From contig JBKDQE010000013.1 of NCBI GenBank assembly GCA_046342195.1, positions 62,001-126,000 of the forward strand: a stretch of DNA of 64,000 bases, read 5' to 3'. The notes under the pieces are model-generated. The model was given only the letters and a program-made list of their open reading frames with translations. It searched no databases and was not told the DNA's origin. Positions 35,771-45,412 of the stretch are shown piece after piece (the stretch's first letter is position 1; every line of letters begins with the position of its first letter). This stretch comes from CANHBY01 sp046342195. Its GTDB lineage: Bacteria; Pseudomonadota; Gammaproteobacteria; Burkholderiales; Burkholderiaceae_C. The position numbers and the translations under genes are program-made.

Positions 35771-36424
35771 ATGCTTCATCGATGCGCTTTCTGGTGTGTT
35801 TTTGTGTCGTGCTTGGCGATAGCCTCGGAGGTGGAAGCCCAGGTAGGGTTCAGTGGTCGCATGGGGGATAAAGCCATTCTGGTTATCAGTGGTCAAGTTC
35901 ATTTGTTGAATGTTGGGCAAACCCGAGAGGGCGTGAAGCTTATTTCGCTGGAAGGTAATGAAGCTGTCGTGGAATTCAACGGACAACGTCAAGGACTCAA
36001 TCTGGGCAGCAGTCCTTCTCGTTTCTCCGGATCTGCTCAAGCAGAGTCTTCAGCCCGCAAAATTATTCTCACGGCCATGGATGGTGGCCACTTTGTTGCG
36101 CAAGGCTTGGTGAATGGGCGCAATAGCATTTCCTTCCTTGTTGATACCGGAGCGACATTCGTCACCCTTAGCCAACAAGAGGCCACACGCCTTGGACTTG
36201 ATTTAACCCATGCGCCACGAGTATTGAGTCAGACGGCGAATGGTCAAGTAGTGGCCTACCGAACCACCCTGGAATCGATACGTATTCAGGATGTGATCAT
36301 TTACAATGTGGATGCGACCGTGATTCCGGCGCCAATGCCTTTCAGCCTGTTAGGCAACAGTTTCCTGACACGATTCCAGATGAATCGCGAGAATGATCGC
36401 CTTACCCTGGAAAAACGTCTGTGA
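35771..36424 (+). CDS. Periplasmic retropepsin-like aspartic protease (TIGR02281 type)
   Basis: 217 residues. A hydrophobic signal peptide (FWCVFVSCLAIAS) is followed by EVEAQVG, suggesting export. The C-terminal ~120 residues hold a single clan AA aspartic-protease lobe with catalytic FLVDTGATFVTLS, then LLGNSFLTRF, the usual second landmark. One lobe means it should work as a dimer. The middle has a short beta-rich linker region. ATG 35771 is two bases past the yajQ stop. Substrate unknown. Confidence 0.88.
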   Translation: MLHRCAFWCVFVSCLAIASEVEAQVGFSGRMGDKAILVISGQVHLLNVGQTREGVKLISLEGNEAVVEFNGQRQGLNLGSSPSRFSGSAQAESSARKIILTAMDGGHFVAQGLVNGRNSISFLVDTGATFVTLSQQEATRLGLDLTHAPRVLSQTANGQVVAYRTTLESIRIQDVIIYNVDATVIPAPMPFSLLGNSFLTRFQMNRENDRLTLEKRL

Positions 36425-36474
36425 GCACACGGGACCTGACCGCTATTGATCATTGCTGCCCCAACTCCATGGTC

Positions 36475-37536
36475 TTAAGCTTTGCCGAGTAATGCGGCCG
36501 CTTCCAGTGCCGAATAGCTCAGGATGCCATCTGCGCCCGCCCGTTTGAATGCCAGCAGGCTTTCGAGCAATACAGCGTCATGATTCAACCAACCATTCGC
36601 TGCCGCAGCCTTGAGCATGGCATATTCTCCGCTTACCTGATAAGCAAAGGTTGGCACCTGAAAGGTTTCTTTTACTCGCCAAAGAATGTCAAGGTAGGGC
36701 ATGCCCGGTTTAACCATGACCATGTCGGCACCTTCTTGCAAATCCAGCACCACTTCACGAATTGATTCATCAGAGTTGGCCGGGTTCATTTGGTAGGTTT
36801 TTTTATTGTTTTTTCCCAAGTGAAACGCTGAACCAACGGCGTCCCGGAAGGGCCCGTAAAAGGCGCTGGCGAATTTGGCGCTGTACGCCATGATCAGGGT
36901 TTGCGTATGCCCGGCAGATTCCAATGCTTGTCGAATAGCGCCGATGCGACCGTCCATCATGTCGCTTGGGGCCACGATATTCACACCCGATTCAGCTTGA
37001 AGCAAGGCTTGGCGTGTCAATTGTTGAACGGTGAGGTCATTATCAATTTGACCTGAATCATCTAAAAGACCATCTTGGCCGTGGCTTGTGTAAGGGTCCA
37101 GTGCGACATCGGTCATGATACCCAGTTCTGGGAATCGTTGTTTCAGAGCCTTGATGATTCCAGGTATCAGCCCTTCAGGGTTGAGCGCCTCTTGGCCGTC
37201 TGGGGTTTTGAGCGAGGTATCAATAACTGGAAACAGGGCCATCACCAAAATTCCGGCTGCAACACATTGCTCGGCTATCGGTAACAATTGATCCAGGCTC
37301 AGGCGGTTTACTCCGGGCATGGATGCCACGGCTTGGCTGATTCCGTGCCCCTCCAAAACGAATACCGGCAAAATCAGGTCTTTGGGCTGAAGATGGTGCT
37401 CCTGAACGAGAGAGCGTGAAAATTCATGAGCCCTCAAACGTCGGGGGCGGCTCAGTGGAAATGGAGCGGGTATGCACAAATGAGACAGGAGAGGGTGTGA
37501 CATGGAAAACCGGGTGAGCGTATTTTGATGGGACAT
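36475..37536 (-). CDS. hemB: Delta-aminolevulinic acid dehydratase (porphobilinogen synthase)
   Basis: 353-residue HemB, condensing two 5-aminolevulinate molecules to porphobilinogen in haem synthesis. Both Schiff-base lysines are present, in AYSAKFAS and MVKPGMPYLD, and the allosteric/metal region matches Mg-type bacterial enzymes (no cysteine zinc triad is seen near MTDVALDPYTSHGQDG). Start may be at 37536 or the ATG at 37503; neither has a strong ribosome site. Divergent from a HemJ-type gene acting four steps later in the same pathway. Confidence 0.95.
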   Translation of the reverse strand: MSHQNTLTRFSMSHPLLSHLCIPAPFPLSRPRRLRAHEFSRSLVQEHHLQPKDLILPVFVLEGHGISQAVASMPGVNRLSLDQLLPIAEQCVAAGILVMALFPVIDTSLKTPDGQEALNPEGLIPGIIKALKQRFPELGIMTDVALDPYTSHGQDGLLDDSGQIDNDLTVQQLTRQALLQAESGVNIVAPSDMMDGRIGAIRQALESAGHTQTLIMAYSAKFASAFYGPFRDAVGSAFHLGKNNKKTYQMNPANSDESIREVVLDLQEGADMVMVKPGMPYLDILWRVKETFQVPTFAYQVSGEYAMLKAAAANGWLNHDAVLLESLLAFKRAGADGILSYSALEAAALLGKA

Positions 37537-37643
37537 CAGGATTCAGTGTGCCGGCTGAATCGCTGTTGTTCTCAGAATTATAGGCCCTCAGCCTTTAAGA
37601 TCACTGGGTTCCGCCAAGCCTTGGCGCCCTGATAATCGAGATC

Positions 37644-38084
37644 ATGACAAATAGCTACCTTTGGCTGAAAGCCCTTCACATTATCTTTGTAGCAAGCTGG
37701 TTTGCTGGCTTGTTTTACTTGCCTCGCATTTTTGTCAACCTCTGCGCTGTTTCAAATGATTCGCATGCAGAACGAGATCGTTTATTGTTGATGGGGCGCC
37801 GACTCTACCGATTCACCACGCTGTTAATGATTCCAGCTTTGGGTTTTGGGTTGCTGCTTTGGTTGGGTTATGGAATAGGGCGAGGCCCGGGTAATGGCTG
37901 GATGCATGCCAAGTTGGCCTTGGTGGTTTTGGCTATTGGCTACCACCACATCTGCAAGGGCCACTTGCGTCGCTTCGAAAACCGATTGAACCACCGGAGT
38001 GAAACTTGGTTCCGCTGGTTCAATGAAGTGGCTATATTGGTATTTTCTGCGGCGGTAATCTTGGTTGTAGTCAAACCCTTTTAA
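37644..38084 (+). CDS. hemJ: HemJ-type protoporphyrinogen IX oxidase
   Basis: 146-residue integral membrane protein with four hydrophobic helices. The HemJ signature is clear: LHIIFVASWFAGLFYLPRIFV at the N-terminus and GWMHAKLALVVLAIGYHH in the third helix. These contain the conserved His and Lys required in characterised HemJ proteins. It oxidises protoporphyrinogen IX to protoporphyrin IX. Lying back to back with hemB supports the call. A VanZ gene follows after 7 bases. Confidence 0.9.
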   Translation: MTNSYLWLKALHIIFVASWFAGLFYLPRIFVNLCAVSNDSHAERDRLLLMGRRLYRFTTLLMIPALGFGLLLWLGYGIGRGPGNGWMHAKLALVVLAIGYHHICKGHLRRFENRLNHRSETWFRWFNEVAILVFSAAVILVVVKPF

Positions 38085-38091
38085 GCAGCTC

Positions 38092-39252
38092 ATGTCGTTG
38101 CGTTTGCAAACTGAATCTGCCGAGCTGCGATGGTCTGCTCCAAGTTTTCGTAGTTCAGCTTATTTGCTGGCACTGGTCTATGTTTTGGTGGTGGTTTATG
38201 CCAGTCTTTATCCTTTCACTGGTTGGAGGGTTGGTGGGCTTCAGCCTCTGGTCTTTTTGAGCCAGGCTTTGCCACTCTATTGGACAGCCTTTGATCTTAT
38301 TTCCAATTGGCTGGGCTATGTGCCTTTAGGGTTATTGGTTTTTGTGGCCTTTGTGCGGCAATCTTGGCGCCCTTGGTTGGCTTTTGTTTTGTCAGTGATG
38401 AGCGGCGGGGCCTTGTCTTTTGTGCTTGAGTTTTTACAGAACTTTTTGCCTCAGCGTGTACCTTCAAATTTAGACTGGCTGCTGAATTTTCTGGGCACTC
38501 TTGTCGGGGCCATGTTGGGCTCTGTACTTTTTAAACTGGGTTATTTGTCTCGTTGGCAATTATTAAGAGACCGTTGGTTTGTCCAGCCCAGTTCCGCAGG
38601 GCTGGCCTTACTATTGATCTGGCCTGTAGGGTTATTATTCCCATTGTCATTTCCTTTTGCGATGGGCCGGATGCTGGACCGTTTGCTTCATGTGATATCA
38701 AGCGGGATGGGTGAATTGCTGAGCGCCTTTGATTTGCCTATCATTGCGCCATCAAGCAAATGGCAGGGCCTGACGCCAAGCGGTGAGTTTCTCTTGGTGA
38801 TGCTAGGAATTTTGGCACCTTGCTGCTTGGCAATTCCTGTAACCCGGCGCGGCTGGCGTCGGGTTGCCCTGATCGCACTCGTTGTGATCAGTGGCATTTT
38901 AGCGACCAGCCTCTCAACTGCTTTGAGTTTTGGCCCGGAGCACGCTTGGGTTTGGGCCACTCCAACCGTGTGCTGGGCCGTCTGTGCAGGTGGGATCGTC
39001 GCACTTGTTTTCAGCCTTTGTTCCCGCCGGGTATCAGCAGCCTTAGGGCTCATGGTGATAACCGCCTTGCTGATTTTTGTAACCCAGGCTCCCGCCAATC
39101 CGTATTTGGCCCAGAACCTGCAAGATTGGGAGCAGGGTCAGTTTATTCGCTTCCACGGAGTTTCACAGTGGGTCGGCTGGTTGTGGCCATTTTTAGCAAT
39201 GGCTTATCTCATCGAGCTGGCATTGGCTCGTTATGCTCACCCTTTGGATTAG
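38092..39252 (+). CDS. VanZ-family membrane protein
   Basis: 386-residue protein with about nine hydrophobic helices. The N-terminal ~130 residues carry the VanZ pattern: YPFTGWR, then DLISNWLGYVPLGLLVF, and NLDWLLNFLGTLVGAMLGS. The C-terminal ~250 residues add further membrane helices, making it longer than the glycopeptide-resistance VanZ. Similar extended VanZ proteins are common next to hemJ-like or nucleotide genes in betaproteobacteria; role unknown. Its stop codon TAG lies in the first bases of a dispersed repeat. Confidence 0.82.
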   Translation: MSLRLQTESAELRWSAPSFRSSAYLLALVYVLVVVYASLYPFTGWRVGGLQPLVFLSQALPLYWTAFDLISNWLGYVPLGLLVFVAFVRQSWRPWLAFVLSVMSGGALSFVLEFLQNFLPQRVPSNLDWLLNFLGTLVGAMLGSVLFKLGYLSRWQLLRDRWFVQPSSAGLALLLIWPVGLLFPLSFPFAMGRMLDRLLHVISSGMGELLSAFDLPIIAPSSKWQGLTPSGEFLLVMLGILAPCCLAIPVTRRGWRRVALIALVVISGILATSLSTALSFGPEHAWVWATPTVCWAVCAGGIVALVFSLCSRRVSAALGLMVITALLIFVTQAPANPYLAQNLQDWEQGQFIRFHGVSQWVGWLWPFLAMAYLIELALARYAHPLD

Positions 39253-39383
39253 GGCCTGTTAACACTGAAGATGCCAGGCGGATTTTGCAGCCTGTCGCGA
39301 GTGCTACAGGCAAAAAAGCCAAGGCTGCAGACCTCTTTCGGGAAAGGATGCGATCACCGCGAGGGGTTTTTCAGAAGTTCCTC
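39250..39383. repeat. Short mobile-repeat copy between vanZ and the TSUP gene
   Basis: It starts TAGGGCCTGTTAACACT (26/28 match with 16969-16996) and continues with a GCCTGT/ACAGGC hairpin followed by GGCAAAAAAGCC, similar to 16345-16405. It ends near the inverted form of GGAACTTCTGAAAAACC (39382-39364), similar to 49669-49686. There is no coding capacity; it looks like a non-autonomous mobile element or its remains. Confidence 0.55.
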
Positions 39384-39389
39384 AAGGCA

Positions 39390-40163
39390 TCATTTCCATA
39401 GTAGGATATCCTTGATGTCCCATCCCGTTTTAATGATCAAGCACCCCACAACGGCAATAAAAACCCAGCGTACAAAGCCTGAGCCATATTTGAGCGCCAA
39501 GCGGGTTCCGACCAAGCTGCCGATCATATTAGCCACCGCCATGGTGGCGGCCATGTACCACCAAACGTGCCCCTTCAAAGAGAACAAGATCAAAGCCGCG
39601 AGATTGGTCATGGTATTCAGAACCTTGGCACTGGCGGAGGCGTGTAAAAAATCATATCCCAACCAGCGAACAAACAAAAAGACAAAAAAACTGCCCGTGC
39701 CTGGCCCAAAAAAACCATCGTAAAAGCCAATGCTGATTCCCAGTAGACAGATGGCCAGGGTTTCATGGCGGCCATTGAAACGAGGCTGATGGCTTTGCCC
39801 CAAATTTTTACGGGCCAGCGTGTACACCCATACGGCCAATAACACGAAGGGAAGTGCCAGGCGCAACAAAGCAGGATTGATGAGGGTCACGGCCCATGCC
39901 CCCATCAAACTTCCAAAGATAGCGGTAGCACATCCTGGGGCCAAAGCGCTCCAAGACAGTTGAACCTGGCGTGTGTACTGGATAGCAGCGAAGCTGGTGC
40001 CCCAAATTGAGGCGGCCTTATTGGTGCCAAGCAGAGTGGCAGGTGCTGTTTGGGGAAAGGTTGCAAACAGCGCAGGAACCAAAATCAAGCCGCCGCCGCC
40101 AACAATGGCATCGATCAACCCTGCCATCAAGGAGGCGGCTGAAACGAGCAGGAGATCCATCAT
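39390..40163 (-). CDS. TSUP-family (TauE/SafE) membrane permease
   Basis: 257-residue integral membrane protein with about eight helices. The opening LMAGLIDAIVGGGGLILVPAL and the second repeat IGFYDGFFGPGTGSFFVFLFV are the two halves of the DUF81/TauE-SafE fold. Members export sulfite, sulfoacetate or related anions; substrate is not readable. Its start overlaps the stop of the nitrilase gene by 4 bases (ATGA), so the two are co-translated. Confidence 0.92.
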   Translation of the reverse strand: MMDLLLVSAASLMAGLIDAIVGGGGLILVPALFATFPQTAPATLLGTNKAASIWGTSFAAIQYTRQVQLSWSALAPGCATAIFGSLMGAWAVTLINPALLRLALPFVLLAVWVYTLARKNLGQSHQPRFNGRHETLAICLLGISIGFYDGFFGPGTGSFFVFLFVRWLGYDFLHASASAKVLNTMTNLAALILFSLKGHVWWYMAATMAVANMIGSLVGTRLALKYGSGFVRWVFIAVVGCLIIKTGWDIKDILLWK

Positions 40164-40984
40164 GGGAGACCTCCGAGACGACGGTGACTTAAGGCCGGTA
40201 ATTGCTGCCGAATGGTGGTTGCGCTCTCCAGGGAAAGTTCAGCCAAGGCCATGCCCTCGCCCTCTGGAACAAGCGACAAAACCTCACCCCAAGGGCTAAT
40301 GACCATGCTGTGCCCCCAAGTTCGGCGATTATTTTCATGAAAACCACCTTGTGCTGGTGCAATCACATGACACTGGTTTTCGATGGCACGGGCACGAAGC
40401 AGAATTTCCCAATGGGCTTGGCCGGTGGTGTAAGTGAATGCAGAGGGCACACAGATTAAATCACAAGGCGGGCTCATCATGGCCCGGTAGAGCTCAGGGA
40501 ACCGCAAATCATAGCAAACGCTGAAACCCATGCGCAAGGTGTGGCCGTCGATTGTTGCCTCAAAAGTGACGGGCTGGTTCCCGGCTTTGAGAAAGACACC
40601 TTCATCGTAAGCTTCCCGGCCATTGTCAAACTGGAAGAGGTGCAGTTTGTCGTAGCGGACAGCCAGTGTGCCATCAGGGCGGTACACACAGCAAGCGTTC
40701 AACACTTTGTCAGGCTCATTACATTTCAGGGGCAGCGTGCCGCCAACAACCCAGAGATCATGCCGACGGGCCATATCAGAAAGTGCGTTTTGAATCGGGC
40801 CCTCGCCGGGAAATTCAGCGACCTGCAGCTTGTCGCTTTCTTTTGAACCCATCAGGCCAAAGTATTCTGGCAGCGCCACCAAACGAGCCCCTTGACGGGC
40901 GGCATCGGCAGCCAGGCGATGAGCCGTTTCAAGGTTGTGGCTGAGATCAGGAGTGGACACCATTTGCAAGGCGGCGATTTTCAT
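40160..40984 (-). CDS. Nitrilase-superfamily amidohydrolase (Nit1/Nit2 type)
   Basis: 274-residue carbon-nitrogen hydrolase with the complete catalytic triad: E40 in LPEYF, K113 in YDKLHLF and C157 in SVCYDLRFPE. The sequence resembles the Nit1/Nit2 group, whose studied members hydrolyse deaminated glutathione or alpha-ketoglutaramate; by proximity it is probably a metabolite-repair amidase. Overlaps the downstream permease gene. Gap of 104 bases to yhdP upstream on the same strand. Confidence 0.9.
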   Translation of the reverse strand: MKIAALQMVSTPDLSHNLETAHRLAADAARQGARLVALPEYFGLMGSKESDKLQVAEFPGEGPIQNALSDMARRHDLWVVGGTLPLKCNEPDKVLNACCVYRPDGTLAVRYDKLHLFQFDNGREAYDEGVFLKAGNQPVTFEATIDGHTLRMGFSVCYDLRFPELYRAMMSPPCDLICVPSAFTYTTGQAHWEILLRARAIENQCHVIAPAQGGFHENNRRTWGHSMVISPWGEVLSLVPEGEGMALAELSLESATTIRQQLPALSHRRLGGLP

Positions 40985-41088
40985 GGGGTGACAATCTGAA
41001 GGGCAGGGCCCAAGGTTGGGGCTTGGCTGGCTTGCGCAGGCACAATGTGTCGGGTTTGAATCGGGTGCCCCGCAATTTTCATCAAATT

Positions 41089-44000
41089 TTAGTGTGGCGT
41101 ATCGGGCGAAATGGGCATAGGCGAAGCCCCGCCTGGATCGGATGGGTTTTCCATCGTAGGGGAGGGGGGTATTTCATGGGTTTCTATTTTATTTTCAATG
41201 CGTTCGACTTGAGGGTCAGACCAGGAACCAGAAATATGGAATTCCCGAGTACCCGCTTGTGCTAGCGGCTTACGTAAAAAAAGCTGGGCCACAAAGGTGC
41301 CCAGTCCGATTCCTGGGTTAATGACCGCATAGGCTAAAGAAGCTGTGCCTGCGTTAATTTCAGGCACCACAAAAACCCGCAGGTCTTGGGTTTCATGGCG
41401 CAGATCGGCATTGCCCTCCATCAAAACAACGGCTTGAACTCCCCGCATACGCAGGTTGGTGGTACTGGCAATGCTGTTGAACAGAGTGATATCACCCGTA
41501 ATATTGTCAAAAGCAAAGCCTTCTTGAAAAATATCCCGGAAGTCCAAGATCAAACGTCGGGGAAGGCTTTGCAGGCTCAGCACCCCAAGCAGTCGGGCGG
41601 CTCCTGGGTCTGCCTTGAGAAACTGGCCCGAGTTGATGGCTACTTTCATTTGACCGCTCATGATTTGATAGTCTAAGGTGAAGGGCGACCCTGCCCAGCT
41701 GATTTGTCCGGACATTGCTCCTTTCCCGCCTTTGATGATGCGCCCCCAACCCAGACGATCAATCAAAAGACCGGCATCTTTGAGGTCGAGTTTGAAATCC
41801 AGGGACATACGCCGGCTGGAATGGCCATGGCTGTCGGGAACCCCCCATTGGCCTTGGGCTTTGATCGTGGCTTCGGGGGTGATCAGGCTTAAATGTGAAA
41901 CTTTCCAGTCTTGAGTGGATGCTGCGCTGGGGGCCGCTTCCATTTCGAGGCGCCCCAGCTTTTTGCCTCGAAACTCGAAATTGTTGACCACAATGTCAAG
42001 GGTTGGCAGATGATCAGGGGTGTTGTCTTGTAAAATTGATGACCCCCCAGCCGCCTCAGCCGGGGGCCAGTAGAGCCGTTCGAACCGCGCCATAACCCGA
42101 CTTGGGGCCTCTCGGCGTGCAGGCCGGTATTCAACTTTTCCGCTTATTTGTGGAGCATCAAGTGCGGCACGCCAAACCTCGGCTTCTTGTGTCATTTGAG
42201 CCGATAACTTTTCTATGCGGCGAGCGTCGATGAAAAGTTCATCGGCCCGCAGTGATATTTTGCTGGGTAAATAAGCAGAAGTATTGAAAGAGGAGCCGGA
42301 GAGTGAATTGCGCCCCCCAGTGAGACGAATCACGTTCTGCCATTCATCAAGGTTGATTGTTTGCAAGGCAACGTCTGCCACAACCCCTGACCCGCTCGTG
42401 ATGGGCAGCGTGGGAGATGCGGCTTCAGTGGGTGAGTCTGATACCCACAGTTGTCCTCGCAGAACTTGGGGTTCAGCACCGCTCACATCACGCTGATAAA
42501 TCGCCCGTAATGCGGGGCCAAACACAAAGCTGAGCGTATCATGGCGCAAGTTTTGGTGGGGTTCATGATTGCGCTGTGGGGTAATTTGCAATTGAAGGGG
42601 CCATGGCGCTTGAGCATCAATACTGCGGCGCAAGGGAGCAGGCAGGTGAATACCCAGCCCGATCCCGTCGCTTGTCAGGCTGATGTCGGGGCGGCCTTGC
42701 GAAAGCCCAAGATTAAGGCGGTAATGAGTTTGGCCGCTGAGCCACTGAGCCGCTTGGCTCACGCCAGGCCATTCGGGTATTTTACGCAAACCTTCAGCAG
42801 TAAGCTGGCCCTGAGCCACAATACGCAAACCGGTATCGAATTGCCACCCCCCATCGATCCGGGTTTCCCCTCCCGCCAAACGAGTGCGCAGATCTACGAG
42901 CTTAAAGCCTTTTTGGGTGAAGTCAATTTGACCCTTGGTCGAGCCTAACAGGGGGAGTTCCCGGTTGAGCTGAACATCATTCCCCAGCAGGATGATGCTG
43001 CCTTTCAGGGTAGAGTCAGTCAGGTGCGCCAGTGGAACCGACAAGGCCAAGCGGATCTCGGCAGGGCCTGAGGCTGAAGCCTCTGAAAGAGGGAACTGAG
43101 TCCAGCGGGCCACCGGGGAGTGCTTGGTAAAACTCAGCATATCATTCAATGGGCCGAAGCCCACCCCCTCGACGGTTAATCGTGAATCGTGTCCCAAGTC
43201 TTGAATTTCAGCCTGAATTTTGCTGAGCTGAACATTTTTGTATTGAGCTTGTGCATGGCGAATGCTCAGACGATCGCGCTCGAAAACCAAATCACCGTTG
43301 ACCTTGCTTAGCGGGGGCCATGCCGCGATAACTGGAGGTTCATTGCCTTGGGCGGGGAGGGTGGGGGCGTAATTTAAAGTCAGGTCTTCTACGCGGCCAG
43401 CAATTCGAAACTTTCCAGTGGGTTGGCCACCAGGGGAGGAGGCAGCGAAGGGGAAATCTTTCAGGTTTCCTTTGACCTTGAACCCGACTTCACCGAGTTG
43501 GCCGCCACGAAGGGCCAATGGCAAGTAATCCAAGAGGCTGGCCCCCATCATCAGGGGCAGGTATCGAGGCACGCGCTCTGCCCGAGCCCCTGGCAGCAAT
43601 TTGCCATGAAGATCAAGATAGCCACGATCGGGTTCGCCGGGCTGGCTTTGAGGGTTATTCGACCAAACGGCTTCAGCCTCTAATTGCCCATCTTCATTGG
43701 TCAATTTGAATTGCGGAACTTTGATCAGTACCGAGGGTTTGGAGTTGGAGGGCCGCTGTTCAATACGCCACTCTAACCGGGCTTGGAGCTGCTGAACGGG
43801 AATAAGTGGATCGTTAAATAACCCCGGGAAATTTATTTTCCCGGCTTCCATCTGGACGTCCGCTCGTCCGCCTTTTTCGGTGGCTGACAGGTTGACATTT
43901 AAGGACTCCATGCCGGGTAGGCCCATGATATTTTTTTGTTCTGCTGCAACCGCCTGAAGGGCCAGATTTTTAAAATGGCCACTGATTTGGTATTGAGCCG

Positions 44001-45261
44001 GATTTTCCATTGGCCCTTGCCACTGAACTGACAGCGCATTCACCTTCCCTGCAGGGCGCCGGGTTGCCAGTGTGTGCCTCAGGAGTGAGGTGAGGGGCAG
44101 GTGTTCGGCCAGTTGAGCCAACAGGCCAAAATCCAGCCATTCGGCGCTGACCTCTCCTCCCCGAACTGCCTGCCCCTGGGCTTGCAGCCAGCTGAGTGTG
44201 AGGTTGCTTCGTGGCCATTCAATACCGCTTTGGGTGGTGAAGCCAAACTGCTGTAGCGCTAGCCGGTGCTGCTCACCAGAGGGTTCAAACTGCAAGCGCC
44301 CCTCTATTTTTTGAAGTAATAGGGGCTGTAAATTTTGGGATATTTGGGCCGTTATATTGGCGAGGGCAGCATCGATCGTCAATGATTTGAGCGCGCCCTG
44401 CGAGATGTTCATCCAGACTCTTGTGGCACCAAACCCCTCTTGCACAGCAAAGGGTAAAGTCACATGGTTTTTCAGCTCTTTGACATCGATATTTGGCAAT
44501 TCCACATAAAAAGTTCCACTCCAGCTTTGCCAATTACCAGACCGCTTGAGTAGAGGTTCAGTGAATTGCCCTCGAATACTCAAACGATCTCCCACAGCCG
44601 GCGGCGGTGTGGCATCCAGGCGAAAAGCATGTTTTCCCACTGTATTACGAATGACCAAATCGACGTTGGAGAGCACTAACGGCGAAGAGGGGCGCAGATG
44701 ATCAGTCAAGTGAATGGTACTTTTTAAGAGAGTGACTTCACTTTGCTGCATCAGCCAGTTGAGGCCCATATTTTCTGTATCACCAGGCTGGGTAACAGGC
44801 ATTCCGGCGAGCAAAAATTGGCCATGAGCATCGCGATCAATGTCAAGATCAGCCCCTTCAATCAAAATTTGTTGAAAACGAGGTTCCAAAGCCACCATGG
44901 AACGAGGTGAAAGCGCGGCCAAGACCCGTGGGAGCTTGAGCGTGACTTGTTTCTGGGCATTGAGCAAAACCACATCATGCAACTCGATGGTTGGGATCCA
45001 GGCTTGAGATTCAGCCCCCATATGGCCGATTCGCACGGACACTCCCACAGCACGGCTCACTTGGGCTTCAATCTCTGGACGCCATTTCTCAATGTTGGGC
45101 AAAATAAAGTGATGCAAGCCCAGCCATGCCAGCAGCATCAGGATCAGTACCAAAAAGAGGAGCCCTGATGCCCACTTCAGGCAGTATTGAAAAAATCGGA
45201 GCCACAACGGCCTGGCGTTTGCAGCGGCGTGGGGCATGAGGGGTTGTAAATCAACAGACAT
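41089..45261 (-). CDS. yhdP: YhdP-family AsmA-like phospholipid transport protein
   Basis: 1390-residue giant with one N-terminal membrane helix (LLFLVLILMLLAWLGLHHFIL) followed by a DUF3971 region and a C-terminal AsmA-like part, all periplasmic and beta-rich. YhdP, TamB and YdbH are the AsmA-like proteins needed in E. coli for lipid traffic between inner and outer membranes. ATG at 45261 (MSVDLQPLMP) was preferred to the frame's earlier start at 45315. Divergent from glnE. Proline-rich C-terminal tail. Confidence 0.92.
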   Translation of the reverse strand: MSVDLQPLMPHAAANARPLWLRFFQYCLKWASGLLFLVLILMLLAWLGLHHFILPNIEKWRPEIEAQVSRAVGVSVRIGHMGAESQAWIPTIELHDVVLLNAQKQVTLKLPRVLAALSPRSMVALEPRFQQILIEGADLDIDRDAHGQFLLAGMPVTQPGDTENMGLNWLMQQSEVTLLKSTIHLTDHLRPSSPLVLSNVDLVIRNTVGKHAFRLDATPPPAVGDRLSIRGQFTEPLLKRSGNWQSWSGTFYVELPNIDVKELKNHVTLPFAVQEGFGATRVWMNISQGALKSLTIDAALANITAQISQNLQPLLLQKIEGRLQFEPSGEQHRLALQQFGFTTQSGIEWPRSNLTLSWLQAQGQAVRGGEVSAEWLDFGLLAQLAEHLPLTSLLRHTLATRRPAGKVNALSVQWQGPMENPAQYQISGHFKNLALQAVAAEQKNIMGLPGMESLNVNLSATEKGGRADVQMEAGKINFPGLFNDPLIPVQQLQARLEWRIEQRPSNSKPSVLIKVPQFKLTNEDGQLEAEAVWSNNPQSQPGEPDRGYLDLHGKLLPGARAERVPRYLPLMMGASLLDYLPLALRGGQLGEVGFKVKGNLKDFPFAASSPGGQPTGKFRIAGRVEDLTLNYAPTLPAQGNEPPVIAAWPPLSKVNGDLVFERDRLSIRHAQAQYKNVQLSKIQAEIQDLGHDSRLTVEGVGFGPLNDMLSFTKHSPVARWTQFPLSEASASGPAEIRLALSVPLAHLTDSTLKGSIILLGNDVQLNRELPLLGSTKGQIDFTQKGFKLVDLRTRLAGGETRIDGGWQFDTGLRIVAQGQLTAEGLRKIPEWPGVSQAAQWLSGQTHYRLNLGLSQGRPDISLTSDGIGLGIHLPAPLRRSIDAQAPWPLQLQITPQRNHEPHQNLRHDTLSFVFGPALRAIYQRDVSGAEPQVLRGQLWVSDSPTEAASPTLPITSGSGVVADVALQTINLDEWQNVIRLTGGRNSLSGSSFNTSAYLPSKISLRADELFIDARRIEKLSAQMTQEAEVWRAALDAPQISGKVEYRPARREAPSRVMARFERLYWPPAEAAGGSSILQDNTPDHLPTLDIVVNNFEFRGKKLGRLEMEAAPSAASTQDWKVSHLSLITPEATIKAQGQWGVPDSHGHSSRRMSLDFKLDLKDAGLLIDRLGWGRIIKGGKGAMSGQISWAGSPFTLDYQIMSGQMKVAINSGQFLKADPGAARLLGVLSLQSLPRRLILDFRDIFQEGFAFDNITGDITLFNSIASTTNLRMRGVQAVVLMEGNADLRHETQDLRVFVVPEINAGTASLAYAVINPGIGLGTFVAQLFLRKPLAQAGTREFHISGSWSDPQVERIENKIETHEIPPSPTMENPSDPGGASPMPISPDTPH

Positions 45262-45412
45262 CACATCGTGAGGTGAGCACAAAAACATAATCGCAAACCC
45301 CGATGGGTCTGGCAACCGCTATATTGCTGCATCAATCTAGCATACTGCAATCAAGGTATCTGTCATGTTCATTGGCCGTTGTCAGCGTTCACACGGGTGA
45401 CCAGGAGAGCAA

